A stretch of DNA of 12,421 nt from Thermodesulfobacteriota bacterium (GTDB lineage Bacteria > Desulfobacterota > QYQD01): the NCBI GenBank assembly GCA_030017815.1, contig JASEGX010000056.1, forward strand, positions 1 to 12,421. The letters run 5' to 3'. The notes under the pieces are model-generated. The model did no database searches, had not been told where the DNA came from, and saw nothing but the letters and a program-made list of their open reading frames with translations. The position numbers and the translations under genes were made by a program. The stretch's first letter is position 1, and each line of letters begins with the position of its first letter. Positions 7,179 through 12,421 of this stretch are shown here, piece after piece.

Positions 7179-7205
7179 TTATCGGCAGTTCCTTTAATAA
7201 CTTTA
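7179..7205 (-). promoter_or_regulatory. Sigma-28 (FliA) promoter of the flgM operon
   Basis: Read on the minus strand: TAAAGTTA (7205-7198), exactly 11 nt, then GCCGATAA (7186-7179). The published enterobacterial FliA consensus is TAAAGTTT-N11-GCCGATAA, so 15 of 16 positions match. Transcription would start near 7172, about 17 nt before the ATG at 7155. Confidence 0.9.
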
Positions 7206-7222
7206 AAAGGATCTCAGGGCAG

Positions 7223-7251
7223 TTGCCATTTCTTTGATCTTGTGATATAAG
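7223..7251 (+). promoter_or_regulatory. Sigma-70-type promoter for the 86-aa ORF
   Basis: TTGCCA (7223-7228), 17 nt, TATAAG (7246-7251): five of six bases match in each hexamer with ideal spacing. The predicted start near 7258 leaves a short leader with AGGA (7261-7264) before the ATG at 7270. It diverges from the flgM operon promoter. Confidence 0.6.
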
Positions 7252-7269
7252 TTACCAACAGGATTAAAG

Positions 7270-7530
7270 ATGGTTGATAATCAATCGCTACCCATTTCAC
7301 TACGTTCTTATGTAAGGGCGCCGGTCCTGCCGGTGAATTTAAATCCCTCCCCGAGGGGATATATATCACCTGCCGCTAATTCAGAAAATGAAAGCACGCC
7401 TGCTCCTGGCGTTGACTTTAATCGTAGGGGCCATTCCCTGGTTTCAGCCTACGTTATTAAGGCCTATCAGCGACGGGTTGAATTGGCCGAACAAGGATCA
7501 CAAGTAAACAAAGTCAACCTCTTCGCCTGA
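7270..7530 (+). CDS. Small unrecognised protein, divergent from the flgM operon
   Basis: The protein has 86 aa and no recognised family. It is Pro/Ser/Asn-rich and probably disordered up to about residue 48, then has an amphipathic part: FNRRGHSLVSAYVIKAYQRR followed by VELAEQGSQVNKVNLFA. The short C-terminal pattern (RG, then AY, then a charged helix and a hydrophobic end) is reminiscent of small proteins seen beside flagellar regulatory genes, but I cannot name a family. Support for a real gene is AGGA 6 nt before the ATG, a good sigma-70-type promoter at 7223-7251, and absence of a competing ORF with better features. There is no signal peptide or membrane segment. It is a stand-alone unit followed by 75 bp of spacer before the next operon. 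Confidence 0.6.
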   Translation: MVDNQSLPISLRSYVRAPVLPVNLNPSPRGYISPAANSENESTPAPGVDFNRRGHSLVSAYVIKAYQRRVELAEQGSQVNKVNLFA

Positions 7531-7591
7531 TTTTCCCTCTTTCTTGCTATCCGTGACCGGCTTTGCTTGTTTTTTTCGCCTAATTTGTGTA

Positions 7592-7597
7592 TATAAT
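7592..7597 (+). promoter_or_regulatory. Promoter -10 element of the thioesterase-suf operon
   Basis: A perfect TATAAT at 7592-7597 in AT-rich context, with a weaker TTGTTT (7567-7572) at 19-nt spacing as possible -35. The start site expected about 7-8 nt downstream falls at about 7604-7606, on or next to the GTG start codon, implying a leaderless or nearly leaderless mRNA. Confidence 0.55.
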
Positions 7598-7605
7598 TCC
7601 TCGCA

Positions 7606-8031
7606 GTGAAAGAACTACGCGATGACCGATACTGTTTTGCCTGTGGACCTGAAAATCCTATCGGCCTTAAGATAGTCGTTGACTACACGGGAGGCGGAGC
7701 GGTAAGCACACTCACCTTACAAAGAGTGCATGAAGGCTGGGCGAATGTTATACATGGGGGAATAATCTCAACCATTCTTGATGAAATTATGGCCCACGCC
7801 GTATATTACTATCTTGGGCCCGGAGTAACCACAAGTCTTAAGGTGGACTTTAAATCTCCCTTGGCTCCGGGTGAGACCATTATGGCCAAAGGTTGGATAA
7901 AGGAAAGAAGGAGCCGGGCGGCGATAGCGTCGGCGGAGATAACTACTGAAAAAGACCGGCGCCTCATAGCCAGCGGCGAGAGTTATTTTATCCTGCTTTC
8001 GCGCAAAAATAAGGAGAAGGGTTATGCTTGA
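7606..8031 (+). CDS. PaaI-like hotdog-fold acyl-CoA thioesterase
   Basis: Predicted cytoplasmic thioesterase of the PaaI/YbgC-like hotdog superfamily (141 aa). Visible are the N-terminal DDRYCFACGPENPIGLK, the active-site helix start VIHGGIISTILDEIM (HGG at 50-52, acidic residues at 59-60) and a beta-rich second half (TTSLKVDFKSPLAPGETIMA). The substrate cannot be told; the family hydrolyses acyl-CoA thioesters. GTG at 7606 is the only possible start that keeps the conserved N-terminus. It has no Shine-Dalgarno, and a TATAAT lies 8 bp upstream, so leaderless initiation is likely. The two Cys in CFACG are a common feature of this subgroup and need not bind metal. It overlaps the SufC-like gene by 8 nt, so the three genes form one operon; a functional link with Fe-S assembly is unproven. 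Confidence 0.85.
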   Translation: MKELRDDRYCFACGPENPIGLKIVVDYTGGGAVSTLTLQRVHEGWANVIHGGIISTILDEIMAHAVYYYLGPGVTTSLKVDFKSPLAPGETIMAKGWIKERRSRAAIASAEITTEKDRRLIASGESYFILLSRKNKEKGYA

Positions 8032-8746
8032 ATTAAAGGATTTATGGGTTGAGGTGGAAGGCCGGGAGATCCTTAAGGGTGTAAACCTTAAAATTGAGCA
8101 GGGAGAAACCCATATCTTGTTCGGTAAGAATGGTTCTGGTAAGACAACGCTCCTTTTGACTCTTATGGGTTTTTCTCGATACAAGATTATAAACGGCGCT
8201 ATAATTTTTAAAGGGCAGGACATCACCGCCTTTTCTCCCCATGAACGGGCCAAGCTAGGCATGGGGATCTCTTTCCAGAGACCGCCTACCTTACATGGTG
8301 TACGTCTGCGGGATATGTTGACCATTTGCGGTAACGGCAGCGGCCGGGGTGAGATCTTGGCCACACAATATAATTTCGCGGAGTTTCTGGACCGTGAAGT
8401 AAACCGGGGTTTTTCCGGCGGAGAGATCAAAAAGAGCGAGCTGCTGCAACTCCTGGCCCAAGACCCGGATCTCGTCCTCTTAGATGAGCCGGAGTCCGGT
8501 GTGGATGTCGAAAACTTAAATGTCATCGGTCAGATGATCAAAGAACTTCTACAGAAGAATCTCAAGCGACATCGGCAGAAAGCCGGCCTTATTATCTCTC
8601 ATACCGGTTTTATTCTGAATTACCTGGAGGCAGATAAGGGGCATATACTCCTTGATGGCAAGATTCATTGTCAGGGTAACCCCAGGGAGATGTTTGAAGA
8701 AATACAAAGACATGGCTATGAGGAATGTGCAAGATGCAGAAGATAG
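8024..8746 (+). CDS. sufC: SufC-like ABC ATPase (minimal SUF/SMS system)
   Basis: Cytosolic ABC ATPase that drives Fe-S cluster assembly on a SufB-type scaffold. The 240-aa protein is a single nucleotide-binding domain: Walker A GKNGSGKT (34-41), Q-loop Gln85 (SFQRPP), signature FSGGE (130-134) in the SufC-like context GFSGGEIKKSELLQLLAQDP, Walker B DLVLLDEPESG (149-159) and switch His193 (SHTGFILNYL). There are no membrane segments. The GFSGGE-KK-E-L pattern and the SufB-like partner immediately downstream separate it from transport ATPases. The C-terminus HGYEECARCRR ends in a CxxC pair (235, 238) that could be structural or metal-binding. No sufS, sufU or sufD lies beside it. It overlaps both neighbours. 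The symbol follows family homology; smsC may be more exact. Confidence 0.88.
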   Translation: MLELKDLWVEVEGREILKGVNLKIEQGETHILFGKNGSGKTTLLLTLMGFSRYKIINGAIIFKGQDITAFSPHERAKLGMGISFQRPPTLHGVRLRDMLTICGNGSGRGEILATQYNFAEFLDREVNRGFSGGEIKKSELLQLLAQDPDLVLLDEPESGVDVENLNVIGQMIKELLQKNLKRHRQKAGLIISHTGFILNYLEADKGHILLDGKIHCQGNPREMFEEIQRHGYEECARCRR

Positions 8747-9936
8747 AAGAGAAGGCAAAAAAGGCCCTGAAGAAAAAAGCCACTTATGGGGAAGACATAG
8801 AACTGGAAAAATTTGTCAGGCAGGCCGAACCTGTTTCTTATGCTGATCTTGACCCGGAAGAGCAAAAAAGATTACATCAGACCGGTCTCGACTTGAGTAA
8901 ACAAGAACATTCAGGCGCGTTTTTTCAATCAGATTGTTCTGTTGTCCACTGTCAGTCAACTTATAAGGGACTGGAGGTGCTGCCTATTAAAGAGGCCATC
9001 CAGGACCCTGAAAAAATCAAAGATTACTGCTGGCAGGCCGTAAGTGTCGATACAGACAAATATACAGCAGCCGCAGAACTTGACCTGGACAACGGGTACT
9101 TTATCCGCGCCCTTCCCGGAGAAAAGGTCATTTATCCGGTGCAGGCCTGTCTCTATATCCGCAAAGAAAAATTCGCTCAGCATCTGCACAACATCATCAT
9201 AGCCGAAGAAGGCTCCGAGCTGCACATCATCACCGGTTGCGCCACCTCTCCTCATCTGGTCTCCGGCCTGCATATCGGCGTATCTGAATTTTACATCAAA
9301 AAAGGGGCCAAGCTCACCTTCACCATGATCCATAACTGGGGCGAAGACGTCTATGTACGCCCCCGCTCCGGCATCATCATCGAAGAAGACGGCGTCTTTA
9401 TTTCTAATTACATTTCGCTCGGGCCGGTCAGGTCCCTACAGACCTATCCCTCGGCCACTCTGGCCGGCCGGGGGGCCGTGGCCCGTTTTAATTCCATACT
9501 GGTAGCGCCACCGGGCAGCGAGCTCGATATCGGGGCCAAAGTCACTTTAAAGGCGCCTGGAGCAAAGGCCGAGATTATCTCGCGGGCTATATCCGCTGGT
9601 GGAAAAATTATTGCGCGTGGCCTCCTGGTGGGCGAAGTTCCCGGCATAAAGGCGCATTTGGAATGCAAGGGCCTGATACTCTCTGAAAAAGGGATTATCC
9701 GGGCCATACCTGAACTGGAGGGGCAGGCCTCCGGCGTAGATATGTCGCATGAAGCGGCAGTAGGAAAGATCGCTCAGGAAGAGATTGAGTATCTCATGGC
9801 CAGAGGACTAAGTGAAGAAGAGGCTACTTCCACCATTGTCCGGGGATTCCTGAACGTCCAGATAGACGGATTACCTGCGGAACTACAGGCTGAGATAGAT
9901 GCCGCTGTTAAAGAAAGCGAAAAGGCTTTGATCTGA
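8734..9936 (+). CDS. sufB: SufB/SufD-family Fe-S scaffold protein (SmsB-like)
   Basis: Scaffold partner of the SufC-like ATPase. The 400-aa protein has a helical N-terminus (to about residue 60), the right-handed beta-helix typical of SufB/D in the middle, and the family's C-terminal helical domain: SHEAAVGKIAQEEIEYLMAR then GLSEEEATSTIVRGFLN, corresponding to HEATTSRI...YCQQRGISEEDAISMIVNGF of E. coli SufB. The Cys of E. coli SufB that lies in GDKCGAH is Gly here (SEKGIIRAIPEL), but a Cys occurs a few residues earlier (HLECKGLIL), as in short SufB-like proteins of anaerobes. ATG 8734 is preferred to ATG 8725 because GAGGA ends 9 nt before it. It is shorter than SufB of the full SUF system and probably works as a homodimer with two SufC. 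The last gene of its operon, it meets a convergent operon. Confidence 0.87.
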   Translation: MQKIEEKAKKALKKKATYGEDIELEKFVRQAEPVSYADLDPEEQKRLHQTGLDLSKQEHSGAFFQSDCSVVHCQSTYKGLEVLPIKEAIQDPEKIKDYCWQAVSVDTDKYTAAAELDLDNGYFIRALPGEKVIYPVQACLYIRKEKFAQHLHNIIIAEEGSELHIITGCATSPHLVSGLHIGVSEFYIKKGAKLTFTMIHNWGEDVYVRPRSGIIIEEDGVFISNYISLGPVRSLQTYPSATLAGRGAVARFNSILVAPPGSELDIGAKVTLKAPGAKAEIISRAISAGGKIIARGLLVGEVPGIKAHLECKGLILSEKGIIRAIPELEGQASGVDMSHEAAVGKIAQEEIEYLMARGLSEEEATSTIVRGFLNVQIDGLPAELQAEIDAAVKESEKALI

Positions 9937-9954
9937 ACCGCCTCCGGCGGTTCA
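9934..9954. terminator. Perfect 9-bp hairpin between convergent operons (terminator and/or bSECIS-like)
   Basis: TGAACCGCC pairs perfectly with GGCGGTTCA across a 3-nt loop; the left arm begins at the sufB stop codon. Neither side has a strong T-run (on the + strand ATTTCAGATTTG follows), so it is a modest intrinsic terminator. On the minus strand the loop reads GGA and lies 20 nt after the TGA that ends the FKBP gene, which also fits a bacterial SECIS geometry. Confidence 0.6.
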
Positions 9955-9965
9955 TTTCAGATTTG

Positions 9966-10277
9966 TCAACCGCTGCTACAACTTTTTGCAGTGCGCACGG
10001 CGATATCCTCCGGAGTGGCAGGACGGATTTCTTCTACTGAAATGTGGGCATAAATCGGATGGTTGGCGCCAAGATACTGGCCTTTAGGGATTGCGATTTC
10101 AAAGGTATCTCCTTCTTTAGTCCCCAACAGCTTCTCTTCTATGGCCGGGATAATGCGGTCATATCCGATCAGTAGATTGGCCCGGTAAACGTTAAGTTTT
10201 TCCTCCGGGTCCGCATTTTCCTCAAAGCGTACCGTATATTTTATAACTACATGGGTATTCGGTCCTGCTTTTAGCAT
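9966..10277 (-). CDS. Small FKBP/SlyD-like peptidyl-prolyl isomerase, possible C-terminal Sec
   Basis: Predicted cytoplasmic FKBP-type prolyl isomerase of 103 aa, closest in style to SlyD but lacking the insert-in-flap chaperone domain. Visible FKBP strands are VVIKYTVRFEENADPEEK, the central IGYDRIIPAIEEKLLGTKEG (38-57), DTFEIAIPKGQYLGAN, and a C-terminal HISVEEIRPATPEDI that matches the end of SlyD (NVEVVAIREATEEEL). Where SlyD has a His/Cys-rich metal-binding tail, this one ends in AKSCSSG followed by TGA. Reading the TGA as selenocysteine would add U-Q-I before the next TGA (9957-9959). AGGGAG lies 5 nt before the ATG. It lies 33 nt after the SelW-like gene in the same operon. The FKBP call is firm in style; isomerase activity is not certain given the short length. 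Confidence 0.8.
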   Translation of the reverse strand: MLKAGPNTHVVIKYTVRFEENADPEEKLNVYRANLLIGYDRIIPAIEEKLLGTKEGDTFEIAIPKGQYLGANHPIYAHISVEEIRPATPEDIAVRTAKSCSSG

Positions 10278-10310
10278 TATTGCTCCCTAAAAAACCTATT
10301 AGTCCTTATC

Positions 10311-10547
10311 TTACTTTTTACCACTCAGAATCTCGCCGATTTTGTTTACTACCTCATCCGGTTCAGGAAAAAAGCCCAAGGCCTTTCTCGAAAATAAAAT
10401 CTCGTCGTCAACCCGGACATCAAAGACGCCCCCATCGCCTTTTATGAGGACAGGTTCTATATTAAAAGCCGCTTTAATCTTATCCGCCAGCCTGGCGGCC
10501 CTGGGGAGAAAATTTCATCTGCCGCAGTATTCAATCACAATTTCCAT
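10311..10547 (-). CDS. SelW/Rdx-family selenoprotein (CxxU, in-frame TGA)
   Basis: A 78-residue thioredoxin-fold Rdx (SelW/SelT/SelH-like) protein, predicted cytosolic thiol oxidoreductase. From ATG 10547 the frame reads MEIVIEYCGR, then TGA at 10517-10515, then NFLPRAARLADKIKAAF, and after a beta-rich stretch (GGVFDVRVDDEILFSRK, ALGFFPEPDEVVNKIGEIL) a TAA at 10311-10313. EYC-x-x-[C/U]-x-[FY]LPRA is the Rdx active-site block, with TGA exactly at the second redox position, so the TGA is read as selenocysteine (residue 11). Both sides of the TGA are in the same frame and both match the family. AGAGGA precedes the ATG by about 7 nt, and a TATAAT lies upstream. A bSECIS-like hairpin follows the TGA. 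It would need selA, selB, selC and selD elsewhere in the genome. Confidence 0.9.
10484..10498 (-). promoter_or_regulatory. Candidate bSECIS element in the SelW-like gene
   Basis: Within the mRNA, CCGCC pairs with GGCGG and an additional A-U pair closes a GGC loop, so the loop begins with G as in bacterial SECIS models. The loop starts 23 nt after the UGA (22 nt between), inside the 16-37 nt window described for bSECIS elements. This local hairpin lies in the coding sequence, as expected for bacterial selenoproteins. Confidence 0.7.
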
Positions 10548-10571
10548 ATATTGTCCTCTTATGTACAAATC

Positions 10572-10602
10572 ATTATAAAAAATCTAGGTCTTATGCAAGC
10601 AA
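10572..10602 (-). promoter_or_regulatory. Probable promoter of the SelW-FKBP operon
   Basis: On the minus strand a perfect TATAAT (10577-10572) has TTGCTT (10602-10597) at a long 19-nt spacing, or TTGCAT (10598-10593) at a short 15-nt one. The -10 is good and the -35 imperfect. A start near 10565 would give a leader of about 18 nt with the AGAGGA ribosome site. Confidence 0.4.
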
Positions 10603-10632
10603 AATCTGATCCCAAAGTACATTCCGGCCGGC

Positions 10633-12165
10633 TCAAGTTCTAACCCGATTAACAAATTTTTCGGCCAAAACCCGCCATTCCTTTAATCTCAAGGCATAGA
10701 GCAGAAAGAAATACGAAAGCCCGGCAGATGCTATGGTAATCGCAAGGGAGAAAAGCTCCGGCTGGAGGCCATGTCCCCAAAGGCCTTCAAGCCACCCGTG
10801 CATATAATATACAATCAGGCCCATAACCGCCGAGGCCATAAGCACCTTGGCCAGAGACTTAAAAAGATAACCCAGGGCATAGCCTTCTACCTTTCGATAC
10901 AGGATAAGACTTAGGAATATAAAGTTCATAATCATGGTGATTGATGTGGAAAAGGCGATGGCCTTGTGCTGGAAATGGTCTATAGTCAGGGTGACCACTA
11001 AAATATTAACCACTACGGCCATAAAACTCGCTATAACCGGGTATTTTGTATCGTTTAAAGCGTAGAAGACCGGGACAATGATCTTTACTGCGGCATAGGC
11101 AAAAAGACCGATAGCGTAAAAAGATAATGCCTCCGCCGTGCGTAGGGTATCATAACCAGTGAAACGCCCGTGCTCGAAGATTAACTTTATAATCGGCTTG
11201 GCGAGTATTACCAGCCCGCAGGATGCCGGTATGGTCAGGGCAAAGGCCATGACCAGAGCAGAAAGATAAGCGCCTTTAAGCTGAGTTAAGTCTTTATTGG
11301 AGGCATGGCGCGAAACCACCGGTAGCGTGGCAATGGAAATAGCCACTCCAAAGACTCCAATCGGAAACTGCATCAGGCGGAAGGCGTAATTAAGCCAGGA
11401 GATACTCCCTTGCTCACAACTGGCCGCAAAGTAGGTATTTATAAAGATATTAATCTGGGTGGCGGAAAGGCCGATAATAGCCGGGATCATGAGCTTAATT
11501 ACCCGGCGCAGGCCTTCGTCCCGAAAAGAAAACACGGGCATAAGGTGAAACCCCACCTTGTGGAGGGATGGCAGTTGTATGGCGAGCTGCAGGAATCCTC
11601 CTATAAGTGTGCCTACGGCCATGCCCACGATGGCGGGCTGACCGAAACGAGGAAAAACAAAGGCCAGGATAACGCCGCTGACAATGGAGCCAAGGTTAAA
11701 AAAGGCAGAGGACATGGCCGGGATAAAAAAATACCCCTTGGTGTTAAGCATGCCCATCACCGCCGCAGCAAGCGAAACCAGAATAAAGAACGGGAACATA
11801 ATGACGGTCATGTCCCTGGTCAGGGCAATTTTCCCTGGTATCCTGGAAAAATCAGGGGCCATCAGCATTATGATGTCCCCGGCAAAAAATATACCGATTA
11901 AGGTCAAAGCGCCTACGATAACAAAAAGGGCGGTCAGGACGTTGTTGGCCAGCTTCCAGGTCTCCTTAGGGCCTTTTTTCTGGTCATAGTCGGTAAAGAC
12001 GGTAACAAAGGCCGAGCTTAACGCGCCCTCGGCAAAGAGATCGCGCAGAAGGTTAGGGATGCGGAAGGCTACGACATAGGCATCGATGAAATAACCGGCC
12101 CCGAAAAGGCCCGCCAGGACCTGTTCCCGTATAAGGCCCAGGATGCGGCTGGCGAAGACCGCCAC
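10633..12165 (-). CDS. murJ: Lipid II flippase MurJ; true start unresolved
   Basis: MurJ (MviN) flips lipid II across the inner membrane for peptidoglycan synthesis. From GTG 12165 there are 510 residues with about 13-14 hydrophobic segments and the family N-terminus: SRILGLIREQ, FIDAYVVAFRIPNLLRDLFA and EGALSSAFVTVF. Arg7, Arg13, Asp28 and Arg41 line up with E. coli MurJ Arg18, Arg24, Asp39 and Arg52, a constant offset of 11, so the GTG start would cut the first 11 residues and part of the first membrane helix. The frame continues upstream with recognisable MurJ residues (ARSAGSVS before VAVFASR) and stays open to a TGA at 12292-12294, yet contains no ATG, GTG or TTG. The nearest ATG (12251) is out of frame across 7-bp repeats. 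A frameshift or slippage site is therefore suspected. It is single and convergent to nothing in view. Confidence 0.9.
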   Translation of the reverse strand: MAVFASRILGLIREQVLAGLFGAGYFIDAYVVAFRIPNLLRDLFAEGALSSAFVTVFTDYDQKKGPKETWKLANNVLTALFVIVGALTLIGIFFAGDIIMLMAPDFSRIPGKIALTRDMTVIMFPFFILVSLAAAVMGMLNTKGYFFIPAMSSAFFNLGSIVSGVILAFVFPRFGQPAIVGMAVGTLIGGFLQLAIQLPSLHKVGFHLMPVFSFRDEGLRRVIKLMIPAIIGLSATQINIFINTYFAASCEQGSISWLNYAFRLMQFPIGVFGVAISIATLPVVSRHASNKDLTQLKGAYLSALVMAFALTIPASCGLVILAKPIIKLIFEHGRFTGYDTLRTAEALSFYAIGLFAYAAVKIIVPVFYALNDTKYPVIASFMAVVVNILVVTLTIDHFQHKAIAFSTSITMIMNFIFLSLILYRKVEGYALGYLFKSLAKVLMASAVMGLIVYYMHGWLEGLWGHGLQPELFSLAITIASAGLSYFFLLYALRLKEWRVLAEKFVNRVRT

Positions 12166-12214
12166 GCTGACCGATCCGGCTGAACGGGCTATCTGGGCCG
12201 TGTCCGTCTCTTTT

Positions 12215-12240
12215 AATTTCGAATTTCGAATTTCGAATTT
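12215..12240. repeat. Tandem 7-bp repeat (AATTTCG x3 plus partial)
   Basis: Three perfect AATTTCG units (12215, 12222, 12229) and a partial fourth (AATTT at 12236). They lie in the 5' end of murJ, between a possible ATG (12249-12251, minus strand) and the conserved coding part. The ATG frame currently reads 12 codons and stops at 12213-12215. A change of one unit shifts the frame. Confidence 0.9.
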
Positions 12241-12332
12241 TCCTTTGGCATGGGCTTTTAATGTAACCTTATTTCTTGGTTCTTTCTCATTTCAAGTGGG
12301 TAATCCAAACATCTCCGAGCGTTTCTTTTTTC

Positions 12333-12406
12333 TGTCATCCCCGAATGCTTGTATCGGGGATACGGTTTAAAAAACCAGATTCCCGATTAAACCCTCGGGA
12401 ATGACA
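12333..12406. repeat. REP/BIME-like pair of inverted palindromes
   Basis: Left unit: TGTCATCCCCGA, spacer, TCGGGGATA. Right unit, inverted: GATTCCCGA, spacer, TCGGGAATGACA. Each can form its own hairpin and the two can pair with each other, the layout of a bacterial interspersed mosaic element. The 12166-12421 stretch beyond murJ otherwise holds only the heptamer array and no convincing gene. Confidence 0.75.
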
Positions 12407-12421
12407 AAAGGGGGCATTCGG

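Noticed and set aside
7768..8526. Long minus-strand ORF (252 codons) across the thioesterase and SufC-like genes
   Set aside because: Low-complexity Ser/Arg/Pro-rich translation without family features, opposite to two well-supported genes; a shadow frame.
10342..10578. Plus-strand ORF of 78 codons over the SelW-like gene
   Set aside because: It is the antisense shadow of the selenoprotein gene, which has the family motif, ribosome site and hairpin on the other strand.
11410..11901. Plus-strand ORF of 163 codons inside murJ
   Set aside because: Gly/Lys/His-rich translation typical of the reverse of membrane-protein codons; murJ is certain on the other strand.
12143..12370. Plus-strand ORF of 75 codons at the right edge
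   Set aside because: It runs through the heptamer array and the palindromic repeat, with no ribosome site or family similarity.

Overview
This window reads as chromosomal DNA of an anaerobic, motile, Gram-negative bacterium, most likely a member of the Desulfobacterota (former Deltaproteobacteria). The evidence is a P- and L-ring flagellar operon (two-membrane envelope), a two-gene SufC/SufB-type minimal Fe-S system of the kind found in anaerobes, and at least one selenocysteine-encoding gene. The taxon is inferred from gene content and protein style only.

Region 1 (1-6259, + strand) is a flagellar operon in the order flgH (5' end outside the window), flgI, flgJ (rod-binding domain only), a flgN-like chaperone gene, flgK, flgL, csrA, fliW. 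Genes from flgI to fliW are close or overlapping; flgH and flgI are separated by about 210 bp of degenerate 7-bp-period repeats arranged as a large inverted repeat. The csrA leader holds a GGA-in-loop hairpin over the Shine-Dalgarno and a competing hairpin, a plausible CsrA autoregulatory site. The block ends at a strong bidirectional terminator (6353-6384).

Region 2 (6405-7530) holds flgM (anti-sigma-28) and a 140-aa companion protein on the minus strand behind a near-perfect sigma-28 promoter (7179-7205). A sigma-70-like promoter diverges from it to an unrecognised 86-aa ORF. Together with csrA-fliW this gives both arms of late flagellar control: FlgM on sigma-28 transcription and FliW/CsrA on translation.

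Region 3 (7606-9936, + strand) is an overlapping three-gene operon: a PaaI-like hotdog thioesterase (apparently on a leaderless mRNA), a SufC-like ATPase and one SufB/D-like scaffold protein, resembling the minimal SMS (SUF-like) Fe-S assembly system.

Region 4 (9957-10547, minus strand) is a two-gene operon. The first gene is a SelW/Rdx-family selenoprotein whose CxxU motif is encoded with an in-frame TGA followed by a bSECIS-like hairpin; ordinary ORF calling misses it. The second is a small FKBP/SlyD-like protein ending in CSSG-TGA, with a GGA-loop hairpin 20 nt further on, so a C-terminal selenocysteine is possible but unproven.

Region 5 (10633-12421) carries murJ (lipid II flippase) on the minus strand. 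Its conserved N-terminus continues upstream of the GTG start, without an in-frame start codon, into three tandem 7-bp repeats. The only nearby ATG is out of frame by an amount that one more repeat unit would correct, which suggests a contingency (slippage) locus or an indel. The right edge holds a REP/BIME-like palindromic repeat pair.
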